A stretch of DNA of 55,251 bases from DYEC01 sp034434695 (GTDB lineage Bacteria > Chloroflexota > Anaerolineae > Anaerolineales > Anaerolineaceae): assembly GCA_034434695.1 (NCBI GenBank), contig DAOTYY010000116.1, positions 1 through 55,251 on the forward strand. The letters run 5' to 3'. How positions within the stretch are numbered: position 1 is the stretch's first letter; each line of letters starts with the position of its first letter. Below, piece by piece: positions 24,115 to 33,281 of the stretch. A program made the translations under genes and the position numbers. The notes below the pieces were generated by a model. It did not search any database and was not told where the DNA came from. It saw only the letters and a program-made list of their open reading frames with translations.

Positions 24115-26214
24115 CTACCTACAGATAGCCCGCGCATCCAGGGCAATTGCACCTTTTCCGCGCTCAAACACAAGCAGCGGATTCATCTCGATTTCCTCAA
24201 TTTGCGGAAAATCCAGTGCCAATTGTCCTAAACGCAAAATACAGTCCACAACCGCGTCAATATCTGCCGGCAACTGCCCACGCAAGCCAGAGAGAAGCTT
24301 GCCGGCTTTAGTCTGGGAGATCATCTCGTAAGCATCTCGGCGGGTCATTGGCGCCACGCGAAACGCCACATCACCAAACAACTCTACATATATCCCGCCC
24401 AACCCAAACATTACCAAGGGGCCAAAAGCCGGGTCGCGCCGCATTCCCACAATCAGCTCATGGCCGCGCGGTGCCATTTTTTCCACCAGCGCTCCCTCCA
24501 AGTTAGCTTCAGGATGGGACTTGTGTATCGCTGCAAACATCTCTTCATAAGCTGCTCGCACAGCCTGATCGTCCATTAGATTCAGCCGAATCCCGCCTGC
24601 TTCAGATTTGTGCAGTAAATCTGAGGAAACTATCTTAAGCACAACCGGATAACCAAGCCGACGGGCTGCCTGTACCGCATCCGAAGAGCTGTAGACCACT
24701 TCCCCCGGGACCAACGGCAATCCATAAGCTGCCAGCAATGGACGTGTTTGCGCTTCGCCAAGCACTTTACAGTCATTAACTGCCAGCAGTGCCTGATGAG
24801 CAGCTTCCCGATTAATTTGATTCAATTTGGGATAATCATTTTCATTCTGTTTGCCACACCACTGACCATACCGATACATTGCCCCTAAAACAAAACCTGC
24901 TTGCTCCGGAAAGGTGTACAGCGGGACGCCCATACTGTGTAGCGTCATGCGCGCCTCACCGACGCTTACCCCACCCACAAAAGAAGCTACAACAGTTTTG
25001 TCGCTTTTTGCCGCCACCTCGCCAATCACCCTGCCAACATCTGCAGGATTCACCAGAGCCTGAGGTGTCAAAATCGCGATGGCGGCATCCACATTGTCAT
25101 CCCTCAAACAGTGTTCAAGAGCATACGCATAATCTGGCGGCTCTGCACCGCCCAACATGTCAACCGGATTTGCAACTTGAGCGGCTGGGTTAAGCTGGCT
25201 TCGTAAAAGTACCTGGGTTTCGGCTTGCAAATCTGCCAGCGTCATACCATTCGCGGCTAGGCTATCCGAAGCAAGCGCAGCAGGACCACCCGAATTGGTA
25301 ATCAATACAACGCGGTTGCCTTTTGGCACTGGTTGATGCACTAGTGCAATGGCAGCATCAAACAACTCAGCAACCGAATCAACCTGAATAATGCCGCACT
25401 GACGAAAAGCCGCATCATACGCCGTGTAGGAGCCCGCCAGTGATCCAGTATGAGAAGATACAGCACGCGCCCCTGCAGCAGTGCGCCCTACCTTTAGCAT
25501 GAGAATCGGTTTCTGGCAACTTACCCGGCGAGCTACCTCCATAAATCGTTGTCCGTTCGCCAGCCCTTCAAGATAGGCAGCGATAACCTTTGTATTGGCA
25601 TCCTGGGCTAAATACTCGATGATGTCTGTTTCATTGACGTCTGCCATGTTGCCCATGCTGGTCAAGTTGGAGAAGCCAATACCTTTATCCATCACATAAT
25701 CTACAATCGCCCCACAGATGGCGCCGGATTGTGATAAAAATCCGATATGACCTTTGGGGGGTACCCCCCTGATGAATGTCGTATTCAGTCCGCTGTACAG
25801 ATCCATCGTACCCACACAATTCGGTCCGATTAAGCGCATATTGAAGCGATGAGCTAATTCTACGCATTGTTTTTCAAGTTCTGCTCCCTCTCTGCCTACC
25901 TCACGAAAGCCTCCGGAAATGATAATGACTGAGCGAATCCCACGAAGTCCGCAAGCTTCTAAAGTTTCCAGCACCATCGGCGCAGGAAGCGCAATGACTG
26001 CCAGGTCAACTGGATCAGGAACACTGGCAATATTCGGAAAGCATCTCTTTCCCAGTACCTCTTGATAGCGGGGGTTAACCGGATAAACCCCACCCCGATA
26101 GTCCCCTTCAACCATGTTTCGCAGGATGCCAAAGCTAAGTTTATTGGGACTGGCAGAAGTTCCCACTAATGCCACGCCTTTTGGTGCAAAAAAGGGGGTC
26201 AGATCAATGGTCAT
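24115..26214 (-). CDS. Acetyl/acyl-CoA synthetase (ADP-forming), alpha-beta fusion
   Basis: A 699-residue single-chain ADP-forming acyl-CoA synthetase, which conserves energy by making ATP from acetyl-CoA (acetate fermentation). The CoA-binding domain comes first (APKGVALVGTSASPNK), then succinyl-CoA-synthetase-like domains with phospho-histidine His255 in SSHTGSLAGS and IGPNCVGTMD. The C-terminal ATP-grasp (beta) part starts at about residue 465 (LLAAYGLPLVPGEVV, VVLKIVSSDLLHKSEAGG) and ends with EMNPLLVF. Some members act on other acids, so acetate specificity is inferred. It is monocistronic as seen here and divergent from the suf operon. Confidence 0.92.
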   Translation of the reverse strand: MTIDLTPFFAPKGVALVGTSASPNKLSFGILRNMVEGDYRGGVYPVNPRYQEVLGKRCFPNIASVPDPVDLAVIALPAPMVLETLEACGLRGIRSVIIISGGFREVGREGAELEKQCVELAHRFNMRLIGPNCVGTMDLYSGLNTTFIRGVPPKGHIGFLSQSGAICGAIVDYVMDKGIGFSNLTSMGNMADVNETDIIEYLAQDANTKVIAAYLEGLANGQRFMEVARRVSCQKPILMLKVGRTAAGARAVSSHTGSLAGSYTAYDAAFRQCGIIQVDSVAELFDAAIALVHQPVPKGNRVVLITNSGGPAALASDSLAANGMTLADLQAETQVLLRSQLNPAAQVANPVDMLGGAEPPDYAYALEHCLRDDNVDAAIAILTPQALVNPADVGRVIGEVAAKSDKTVVASFVGGVSVGEARMTLHSMGVPLYTFPEQAGFVLGAMYRYGQWCGKQNENDYPKLNQINREAAHQALLAVNDCKVLGEAQTRPLLAAYGLPLVPGEVVYSSSDAVQAARRLGYPVVLKIVSSDLLHKSEAGGIRLNLMDDQAVRAAYEEMFAAIHKSHPEANLEGALVEKMAPRGHELIVGMRRDPAFGPLVMFGLGGIYVELFGDVAFRVAPMTRRDAYEMISQTKAGKLLSGLRGQLPADIDAVVDCILRLGQLALDFPQIEEIEMNPLLVFERGKGAIALDARAICR

Positions 26215-26440
26215 GCAAACTCCTCCAGAATTATGAAATAAATCAAAATGACTGCGGAATCGTCCTCAACTCTGCCCAAACAGTTTTTGACAGCATTCCG
26301 ATAACACTTCCAGAGCGATTATAGCGGATTTTCGTGTGATGAAGTGAGCCAATTCACTTGCCTTAATACCAATCAGGTGTACCAAACCAGTATGCGCAAC
26401 AACCTGTATCCATTCAACCATTTACAAACCTGATACCATT

Positions 26441-26471
26441 TTGCTCGCCCCATTTGGGCTTGTGATATAAT
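26441..26471 (+). promoter_or_regulatory. Candidate distal suf promoter with 19-base spacer and dyad
   Basis: TTGCTC (26441-26446) and a perfect TATAAT (26466-26471) are 19 bases apart. The spacer contains GCCC-CATTT-GGGC (26447-26459). Long spacers with a dyad are typical of promoters controlled by MerR-type regulators; whether that applies here is open. Confidence 0.4.
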
Positions 26472-26510
26472 GCAAACGTATTAAAGTTATGTTAGATTTT
26501 TATCAAACTA

Positions 26511-26539
26511 TTGACATTAATTATTTGGGATGTTAAACT
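26511..26539 (+). promoter_or_regulatory. Proximal suf promoter
   Basis: A perfect TTGACA (26511-26516), a 17-base spacer and TAAACT (26534-26539). The predicted start lies near 26546, about 30 bases before the sufC ATG. Confidence 0.6.
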
Positions 26540-26574
26540 GAAACAACAGAACAACCTAATCTACAGGAGTTTCA

Positions 26575-27351
26575 ATGTCTGAGCTGGTCATACGTAATTT
26601 GCATGTCAAAATCGAAGATAAAGCGATTCTCAAAGGTGTTGATTTAACCATCCGTCAGGGTGAAATCCATGCCATCATGGGCCCTAATGGTACTGGGAAA
26701 TCGACGCTGGCTTACACTCTCATGGGGCATCCGGCTTACGAGGTCACGGAGGGCGAGGTCTGTTTCAAGGGTCAGAACATCCTTGAACTGGAACCCGACG
26801 AACGTGCACGACTGGGCTTGTTTCTTGCATTTCAATATCCTGTTGCTATCCCAGGGGTAACGGTGGCGAATTTCCTGCGGACTGCGGTCAACGCCCAACG
26901 GCGGGCTTTAAATCCTGAGGATAAAGGTATTCCCATTCCCGAATTTCGCAAGTTGTTGAAAGAAAAGATGGAATTACTCAAGATGGATCATACCTTTGCA
27001 GGTCGCTACCTCAATGAGGGTTTTTCCGGCGGCGAGAAGAAGCGGGCTGAGATTTTACAAATGGCAACCCTGAAGCCTGAGATTGCTATTCTGGATGAAA
27101 CTGACTCGGGACTGGATATTGATGCATTGCGCATCGTTTCCGAAGGCGTAAATGCGCTACGCGGACCTGACTTAGGTGTTCTTGTGATTACACACTATCA
27201 GCGCATTCTCAATTACATCAAACCCGATTTCGTTCACGTGATGATAGACGGGCGTATCGTCGAATCAGGTGGACCCGACCTGGCTTTGCATCTTGAGGAA
27301 CATGGTTACGACTGGGTGCGAGAAAAAATTGAAAACGGTATAACCTCCTGA
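26575..27351 (+). CDS. sufC: Fe-S assembly ATPase SufC
   Basis: A 258-residue ABC-type ATPase of the SufBC2D iron-sulfur assembly scaffold. Walker A is GPNGTGKST; the SufC-type signature FSGGEKKRAEI and Walker B IAILDETDSGLD follow, then the H-loop ITHYQR. No membrane domain is associated, as expected for SufC. The ATG at 26575 follows AGGAG. It is the first gene of a seven-gene operon ending with the Rieske protein at 32623. Confidence 0.97.
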   Translation: MSELVIRNLHVKIEDKAILKGVDLTIRQGEIHAIMGPNGTGKSTLAYTLMGHPAYEVTEGEVCFKGQNILELEPDERARLGLFLAFQYPVAIPGVTVANFLRTAVNAQRRALNPEDKGIPIPEFRKLLKEKMELLKMDHTFAGRYLNEGFSGGEKKRAEILQMATLKPEIAILDETDSGLDIDALRIVSEGVNALRGPDLGVLVITHYQRILNYIKPDFVHVMIDGRIVESGGPDLALHLEEHGYDWVREKIENGITS

Positions 27352-27388
27352 TTCGCCGTTTATTGGTACAGTGGATAGGAGAAACACA

Positions 27389-28798
27389 ATGACGACACAG
27401 CAGACAAATTTATTGGAAGGATTGGGAGAATATAAATACGGATTTCGTGATGAAGACGTTTCCGTATTCAAGACCCGCAAGGGTCTGGACGAGGAAGTCG
27501 TCAGACAGATTTCTGCCATGAAAGGCGAACCCGAATGGATGTTGGAGTTTCGCCTGCGAGCTTTAGAGCATTTCCTGAAACGTCCAATACCAACCTGGGG
27601 TGCTGATCTCTCTCAGCTCAACCTGGATGAGATTTACTATTACGTTAAACCCACTGAAGCTGAGGGACGAAGCTGGGAAGAAGTTCCAGAAACCATCAAG
27701 AAAACTTTTGAACGGTTGGGTATTCCGGAAGCCGAGCAAAAATTCCTGGCTGGAGTCGGTGCTCAGTATGAATCCGAAATGGTTTACCATAGCATTCAGG
27801 AACATCTGGAAAAACAAGGAGTGATTTTCCTGAGCATAGAAAATGGGTTACGGCAATATCCCGACCTCTTCAGAGAGTACTTTGGCACAGTCATCCCAAT
27901 TGAAGACAATAAATTTGCCGCCCTCAACAGTGCAGTCTGGTCAGGTGGCTCATTCGTTTATGTACCTAAAGGGGTTAAGGTGGACCTGCCCTTGCAGGCT
28001 TACTTTCGTTTGAATGTCGCCAATATTGGGCAGTTTGAGCGCTCATTGATCATTGCAGATGAAGGCGCTCAGGTGCATTATGTTGAAGGATGTACAGCCC
28101 CCCAGTACACAACCGACTCTTTCCACAGCGGCGTGATTGAAATTGTTGTTAAGAAAGGCGCTCGGGTACGTTACACCACCATTCAAAACTGGTCCACCAA
28201 TGTCTACAATCTGGTCACCCAGCGCGCTGTCGTCCATGAAGGTGGAACCATGGAATGGGTAGATGCCAACCTCGGCTCAAAAATCACTATGAAATATCCT
28301 TCCTGTTATCTGGTCGGCGAAGGCGCACACGGTGAAATTCTGTCCATGGCTTTTGCTGGACCCGGTCAGCACCAAGACGCTGGTGGAAAAGTGATCCATT
28401 TTGCCCCAAACACCAGCAGCAAAATCACTTCCAAATCTATTAGCAAAGGCGGCGGTCGAGCATCATATCGCGGCTTACTCAAAGTGTACAAAGGCGCCAA
28501 AAACGTCCGCTCTAATGTAGTCTGTGATGCACTGCTGCTTGATCCACAATCACGATCAGACACCTATCCTTATATCGAAATAGACGAAGAAGATGTGACC
28601 ATTGGACATGAAGCATCTGTATCCAAAGTAGGCGAGGAGCAATTATTCTATCTGATGAGCCGAGGACTCAGCGAAGAAGAAGCAACCACTATGGTCGTTT
28701 CTGGGTTCATTGAACCTTTAGTAAAGGAACTGCCAATGGAATATGCAGTTGAGATGAACCGTTTAATTCAACTCCAAATGGAAGGCTCGATCGGATAA
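27389..28798 (+). CDS. sufB: Fe-S assembly scaffold SufB
   Basis: A 469-residue SufB, the scaffold subunit on which new Fe-S clusters form. The parallel beta-helix core shows VYVPKGVKVDLPLQAYFR, VEGCTAPQY and the C-terminal segment EASVSKVGEEQLFYLMSRGL. Cys residues in VEGCTAP and SNVVCDALLLD are in family-typical positions. The ATG at 27389 has GGAG seven bases upstream; a GTG at 27371 would make a six-residue extension without a site. Confidence 0.97.
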   Translation: MTTQQTNLLEGLGEYKYGFRDEDVSVFKTRKGLDEEVVRQISAMKGEPEWMLEFRLRALEHFLKRPIPTWGADLSQLNLDEIYYYVKPTEAEGRSWEEVPETIKKTFERLGIPEAEQKFLAGVGAQYESEMVYHSIQEHLEKQGVIFLSIENGLRQYPDLFREYFGTVIPIEDNKFAALNSAVWSGGSFVYVPKGVKVDLPLQAYFRLNVANIGQFERSLIIADEGAQVHYVEGCTAPQYTTDSFHSGVIEIVVKKGARVRYTTIQNWSTNVYNLVTQRAVVHEGGTMEWVDANLGSKITMKYPSCYLVGEGAHGEILSMAFAGPGQHQDAGGKVIHFAPNTSSKITSKSISKGGGRASYRGLLKVYKGAKNVRSNVVCDALLLDPQSRSDTYPYIEIDEEDVTIGHEASVSKVGEEQLFYLMSRGLSEEEATTMVVSGFIEPLVKELPMEYAVEMNRLIQLQMEGSIG

Positions 28799-28848
28799 AC
28801 CTGCTTCTTGAAAACTTCAGTACTGGTAAATTGCCTAAGGAAATCCTT

Positions 28849-30198
28849 ATGACAGAAACACCACAGATCATTACGCGCAAAGCTCGCCCTTCGGCGGTTG
28901 CCCAACAAAAATTCATTTTTACCGCCGAGATGGTGAGAACGACAAAGAATAGCTATATTCGGGATTATCGCAACAATGCCTGGCAAGCATTTGAAGCTTT
29001 ACCAATCCCTACTCCACAGGAAGAAGCCTGGCGACGTACGGACCTTCGCGCTCTGCAGGCTGGTTTGTTCAAACTGGTAGAAATGGGAGCTTATCAAAAA
29101 CTGCCCGCTCCACCTGAAGATCTCCTAGAACCGATGACTGGAGATGTTCATGGAGGGCAGGTCATATTGTTACCCGGCGGCTCGCAGAGTAAACTTGATC
29201 CAGAATTAGCTAGCCAAGGCGTTGTTTTCACCGACTTGCAAACAGCCGAAAATGAGTACCCGCACCTTCTCGAAAAAATTCTAGGAAAAATTGTCCGACC
29301 CGGTGAGGGTAAATTTGCCGCGTTGGCTGGAGCGTTAGCTCAATCAGGTGTCTTACTCTACGTGCCCCGAAATGTACAGATCGAGCAACCGCTTCAAAGC
29401 CTGCTCTGGGGACCAGGTACCGGTTTGGCTTACCTCTCTCATATTCTGGTATATTTAGAAGAGGGGGCAGAAGTTACTTATGTCCATGAGTCAGCCTCCC
29501 ACACAGAACCAACAGGGCAAACCATGCACGCAGGAATCGTTGAAATTTATGTCGGGCCATCTGCCAATCTTCGATTTGTTGAATTACAATCCTGGGGCGA
29601 ACATGTCTGGAATTTCACTCATGAACGCGCTCGTGTAGACCGGGACGGCAACCTGGACTGGATTTTTGGAGCAATTGGTAGCCAGCACACCAAAAATTTC
29701 TCTGAACTGGATTTGGTAGGGCAGGGTAGTCATGGTCGTATGTCTGGCTTTTATTTCACAGATCATGACCAGCATCTCGATCATGACACTCAACAAAATC
29801 ATCGCGCTGCCCACACCACAAGCGACTTGCTCTTCAAGGGTGCTTTGCTAGGCAACAGCCGCTCCGTATGGCAGGGAATGATCTATGTAGCACCAGGCGC
29901 TGACAAAACTGATGGATACCAGGCAAACCGTAATCTGGTGCTCAGTCCTAATGCACGCGCCGACTCAATTCCTGGTCTAGAGATTCTAGCAGATGACGTT
30001 CGATGTACTCATGGCGCAACAGTTGGGAAGATTGATCAGGATCAAGTGTTTTACCTTCTAAGCCGCGGTATTCCACGTCTTGAAGCTGAACGCCTGATTG
30101 TGGAAGGGTTTTTCGATCCGATCATGCAACGCATCCCATTTGAAGGTGTAAGGCAACGTTTCCAGAGAGCAATTCATGAAAAAATGGCTTCATATTGA
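28849..30198 (+). CDS. sufD: Fe-S assembly protein SufD
   Basis: A 449-residue SufD, the SufB paralogue that completes the SufBC2D complex. The N-terminal helical region (AFEALPIPTPQEEAWRRTDL) is family typical. The beta-helix core has LLYVPRNVQIEQPLQS and the C-terminal motif ATVGKIDQDQVFYLLSRGI, matching SufB's corresponding segment. The ATG at 28849 follows AAGGAAATCC; a TTG six codons earlier is rejected for lack of a site. Confidence 0.95.
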   Translation: MTETPQIITRKARPSAVAQQKFIFTAEMVRTTKNSYIRDYRNNAWQAFEALPIPTPQEEAWRRTDLRALQAGLFKLVEMGAYQKLPAPPEDLLEPMTGDVHGGQVILLPGGSQSKLDPELASQGVVFTDLQTAENEYPHLLEKILGKIVRPGEGKFAALAGALAQSGVLLYVPRNVQIEQPLQSLLWGPGTGLAYLSHILVYLEEGAEVTYVHESASHTEPTGQTMHAGIVEIYVGPSANLRFVELQSWGEHVWNFTHERARVDRDGNLDWIFGAIGSQHTKNFSELDLVGQGSHGRMSGFYFTDHDQHLDHDTQQNHRAAHTTSDLLFKGALLGNSRSVWQGMIYVAPGADKTDGYQANRNLVLSPNARADSIPGLEILADDVRCTHGATVGKIDQDQVFYLLSRGIPRLEAERLIVEGFFDPIMQRIPFEGVRQRFQRAIHEKMASY

Positions 30199-30278
30199 AA
30201 CTACATCCGTTGAAAGTTTCTATTTGTGATAAAATAATAAATTGCATTTTTACCAAAAAATCTCTGGGAGTTTGTAGT

Positions 30279-30569
30279 ATGCCGATTTCCTACATGAAAC
30301 CACCAGAACCGGAATTAACTTTCGATGTTGGTGATGTGGTTGAAGTCTACTGTGATCATGAGAAAGGCGGCGAACGTGTTCGCGGCTGGTTACGTGGTAT
30401 TGTGGTGCAAATAGATGCAAAAATGGTTGCGGTTCAATTCCGTTCAAATGTTTTTCTGACGGATGGCTGGATGGTGCCAGACCATATTTTATGGTACCCG
30501 ATCAACTCTCATCATATCCGTCACCCACATCGAAAATCTAATAAGTCCGATTTACCAAGAGCCTATTAG
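30279..30569 (+). CDS. Small unknown protein inside the suf operon
   Basis: A 96-residue protein I do not recognise. It starts MPISYMKPPEPELTFDVGD and has alternating strands (VVEVYCDHEK, GWLRGIVVQID, KMVAVQFRSNVFLTDGWMV), suggesting a small SH3-like beta barrel, with a His/Arg/Lys-rich tail (HHIRHPHRKSNKSD). The ATG at 30279 is preceded by GGGAG eight bases upstream; the open frame upstream overlaps sufD and looks non-coding. Its position between sufD and sufS, with no break in the operon, suggests a part in Fe-S assembly or sulfur transfer. That is inference only. Confidence 0.7.
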   Translation: MPISYMKPPEPELTFDVGDVVEVYCDHEKGGERVRGWLRGIVVQIDAKMVAVQFRSNVFLTDGWMVPDHILWYPINSHHIRHPHRKSNKSDLPRAY

Positions 30570-30603
30570 ATTAGCACCATTCACTTACCAAAAGGATCAT
30601 CCT

Positions 30604-31848
30604 ATGCCTCAAAATTCCCCGGTTGGACTGGATATAGCAAAAATTCGCGCTGACTTTCCAGTTCTGGAAAGAGAAGTTCGACCGGGCATTCGTCTTGTTT
30701 ACCTTGACTCAACAGCCACATCCCAAAAACCTGAGGCAGTACTTAAGGCAATGGATGAGTTCTACCGTAAGATGAATGCCAACATTCATCGCGGAGTGCA
30801 TACGCTCGCCGAAGAAGCAACTGCTGCTTATGAAGAAGCCAGACAACGAATAGCGCATTTCATCGGTGCAAAACATGCTCGTGAAATCATCTTTACCCGC
30901 AACGCAACAGAAGCGATTAACCTAGTTGCTTATTCCTGGGGACGCAAATATCTTCAACAGGGTGATGTGATTATCCTGACCGAAATGGAACATCACTCAA
31001 ATCTCGTGCCTTGGCAAATCCTTGCTGAAGAACGCAGCCTGAGGCTGGAATTTATCCCTGTCACTGCCGACGGTCTGCTAGATATGGAAATTTTTACCAA
31101 ATTACTCGAGCTCCAGCCAAAGCTGGTAGCTTTTACTGCTATGTCTAACGTTTTGGGTACTATCACACCAGCAAAAGAAATTATTCAGCTTGCTCATCAA
31201 GCTGGCGCACTAACATTGGTGGACGGCGCACAATCCGTACCTCACTTGCCGGTTAATGTTCAGGAGCTAGACGTTGACTTTCTGGCTTTCTCTGGTCACA
31301 AAATGTGCGGACCTACCGGGATTGGCGTGCTATACGGACGGGAAACACTGTTACAAACCATGCTGCCTTTCCTGGGTGGCGGAGACATGATCAGGAGAGT
31401 ATATCTGCGTTCTTTCACGCCCAACGAATTGCCACATAAGTTTGAAGCTGGTACTCCTGCCATTGCCGAAGCAGTTGGTCTAGGTGCCGCAGTTGGTTAT
31501 CTTGAAAATATCGGCATGGATAAAATCAAAGCCCATGAGCATGAGTTGATCGCTTACGCTTTGGAGCGTCTTTCCGAAATTCCCGGCTTGACCGTATTAG
31601 GTCCGACGGCGGATAAAAAAGGTGGCGTGGCTTCCTTTTCGATTTCGGGAATTCACCCGCACGATGTGGCGCAAATTCTGGATCGGTATGGCATAGCTGT
31701 GCGCGCCGGGCATCATTGTGCAATGCCCCTGCACGATAAATTTAATTTACCTGCAACCACACGAGCCAGCTTCTATCTATACAATACAAAAGACGAAATA
31801 GACCAGCTTGCCATGGCGCTTGGGCAAGTGATAAAACTGCTTGGGTGA
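30604..31848 (+). CDS. sufS: Cysteine desulfurase SufS
   Basis: A 414-residue PLP-dependent group II cysteine desulfurase supplying sulfur to SufU and then SufBCD. PLP-binding Lys233 lies in SGHKMCGPTG; the catalytic Cys372 lies in AGHHCAMPLH. TEMEHHSNLVPWQ and VDGAQSVPH are further family motifs. The frame is open back to 30463, but the ATG at 30604 has AAAGGAT upstream and begins before the conserved IRADFPVLER segment. Confidence 0.97.
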   Translation: MPQNSPVGLDIAKIRADFPVLEREVRPGIRLVYLDSTATSQKPEAVLKAMDEFYRKMNANIHRGVHTLAEEATAAYEEARQRIAHFIGAKHAREIIFTRNATEAINLVAYSWGRKYLQQGDVIILTEMEHHSNLVPWQILAEERSLRLEFIPVTADGLLDMEIFTKLLELQPKLVAFTAMSNVLGTITPAKEIIQLAHQAGALTLVDGAQSVPHLPVNVQELDVDFLAFSGHKMCGPTGIGVLYGRETLLQTMLPFLGGGDMIRRVYLRSFTPNELPHKFEAGTPAIAEAVGLGAAVGYLENIGMDKIKAHEHELIAYALERLSEIPGLTVLGPTADKKGGVASFSISGIHPHDVAQILDRYGIAVRAGHHCAMPLHDKFNLPATTRASFYLYNTKDEIDQLAMALGQVIKLLG

Positions 31849-31880
31849 TAGGACAGTACCCCCATAAGAGGGCAATAACA

Positions 31881-32288
31881 ATGGATGATCTCTATCGCGA
31901 AATCATTATTGATCATTACAAGAACCCGGGCTACCGCGGCATATTAGAACCACATGACATCAGTTTTGAGGACGAAAACCCGCTATGTGGCGACCTGATC
32001 CGCATTGACCTGCGCGTAAACGAACAGGGTGTAATTACCGAAGCCGCGTTTAGTGGACATGGTTGTGCTATCTCACAAGCTTCAGCCGATTTACTTGTTG
32101 AAAGCTTGATTGGCAAAACAATTGAGGACGCTAAAAAGATGACCAAGCAAGACATCCTGGACATGCTGGGGTTAGACTCGCTGGGCCCAGTGCGGTTGAA
32201 ATGCGCATTATTACCCCTCAAAGTGCTAAAAGCCGGCATATATGGGCTGGGTGAAGCAAGCGATAAGCTCGTAGAAGAGGAAGAGTAA
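31881..32288 (+). CDS. sufU: Sulfur acceptor / Fe-S scaffold SufU
   Basis: A 135-residue SufU-type protein that accepts persulfide sulfur from SufS. Conserved residues are Cys36 (NPLCGD, with Asp38), Cys62 (GHGCAISQAS) and Cys108 (VRLKCALLP). The spacing between Cys62 and Cys108 is 46 residues, shorter than in Bacillus SufU and closer to IscU, so the usual SufU insertion appears reduced. The ATG at 31881 follows GAGGGC. The open frame from 31845 has no better site. Confidence 0.93.
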   Translation: MDDLYREIIIDHYKNPGYRGILEPHDISFEDENPLCGDLIRIDLRVNEQGVITEAAFSGHGCAISQASADLLVESLIGKTIEDAKKMTKQDILDMLGLDSLGPVRLKCALLPLKVLKAGIYGLGEASDKLVEEEE

Positions 32289-32293
32289 AAACA

Positions 32294-32623
32294 ATGAGCG
32301 AGAAGTTATACACTTTTTATGCAATTGCAAAGTCCAGTGAAATTCCAGAAGGAGAACGTTTATTTATCGAAATCAGCGGGCGTTCTATAGTTGTCTTCAA
32401 TATTGGAGGACAACTTCACGCAATTGAAGACATCTGCACGCATGACAACGGTCCGCTTGGTGATGGTGAAGTAGAAGGTTTTGAGGTCATCTGTCCCCGT
32501 CATGGAGCGCGTTTCGACGTGCGAGATGGGAGAGTTACCCGACTTCCGGCAGTGCAGCCTGTCCCGCACTATCCAGTTCGTATTGTCGGTGACACAGTTG
32601 AAGTAGGCATTCCCACAGCCTAA
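32294..32623 (+). CDS. Rieske-type [2Fe-2S] ferredoxin
   Basis: A 109-residue soluble Rieske ferredoxin. Ligands are Cys48/His50 (CTHDNGPL) and Cys67/His70 (CPRHGARF). It resembles the ferredoxins of non-heme oxygenases and nitrite reductase small subunits rather than the membrane cytochrome bc1 type, since no transmembrane anchor is present. It ends the suf operon, six bases behind sufU. Its role could be electron donation during cluster assembly; this is inferred from position. The stop overlaps that of the convergent PIG-L gene. Confidence 0.93.
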   Translation: MSEKLYTFYAIAKSSEIPEGERLFIEISGRSIVVFNIGGQLHAIEDICTHDNGPLGDGEVEGFEVICPRHGARFDVRDGRVTRLPAVQPVPHYPVRIVGDTVEVGIPTA

Positions 32624-33270
32624 GACGAGCAGGTAAACATTCCAATAATCCGCAGGGTGTCGAATCCTTCAGCATACGGGCGCTCAGCCAGAGCGCCATG
32701 ACGAATCAGTGTTGAACGGGTAATATCCGGATTGAAATAGTATTTTGTTTCATAGGTCTTATACTGCGCTAGAGCTTGCAATTTCTTCTGGACATCTTCC
32801 TCAGTTACTTCAACCAAAAAGTTGGGGAAAAAGCCATAGCTACTACGCAAGACATCAAAACCCAACACAGTCGTACCACGAAAAGCGCGCAACACTTCTT
32901 CTGTAACAGTTGCGTGGTCCTGATGAATATCCGCACGGGTATGAGTGAAAACAATTTCTGGCATAAACTCGCGGTTTAGCTGGATCAAATACTCAAGAAT
33001 TTCCTGACGGGCATGAGGAAAACGCCTGGTTTCAAACTTGCCGACAATCACCTGTTGTCTGGGAACACCCAGCACTTCCATACTGCAATAATGCTCATGG
33101 ACAACGTTCTTTAACTCTGGGTTTTTCTGGTTATCAGAAAGTGTCACACAGAGCACTTCTGTATGATGCACGATGTGAGCAATCAGTGCACCCGCCCCAA
33201 TCTCAATATCATCGGGATGAGCGCCGATAAAAGCAACCCGGCGCCCGAAAAAACTCATATCTCGATTCAT
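32620..33270 (-). CDS. PIG-L/LmbE family N-deacetylase
   Basis: A 216-residue zinc-dependent deacetylase of the PIG-L family. The zinc site motif AHPDDIEIGAG lies at residues 17-27, with HTRADIHQDHATV as the second conserved segment. Family members remove acetyl groups from N-acetylglucosamine conjugates (for instance in bacillithiol, mycothiol or antibiotic synthesis). The substrate is unknown. The gene starts 12 bases after the stop of the methyltransferase upstream, so the two form an operon. Confidence 0.9.
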   Translation of the reverse strand: MNRDMSFFGRRVAFIGAHPDDIEIGAGALIAHIVHHTEVLCVTLSDNQKNPELKNVVHEHYCSMEVLGVPRQQVIVGKFETRRFPHARQEILEYLIQLNREFMPEIVFTHTRADIHQDHATVTEEVLRAFRGTTVLGFDVLRSSYGFFPNFLVEVTEEDVQKKLQALAQYKTYETKYYFNPDITRSTLIRHGALAERPYAEGFDTLRIIGMFTCSS

Positions 33271-33281
33271 ACCATCTCGAC

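Larger units (their letters stand above)
26215..26574. other. 360-base divergent intergenic region between acd and sufC
   Basis: No open frame of substance. It contains two candidate suf promoters (listed separately) in its right third. A short inverted repeat AAGTGA-N6-TCACTT lies at 26342-26359, matching the outer arms of the 24047-24092 hairpin. The left half next to acd shows no clear promoter. Confidence 0.6.
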
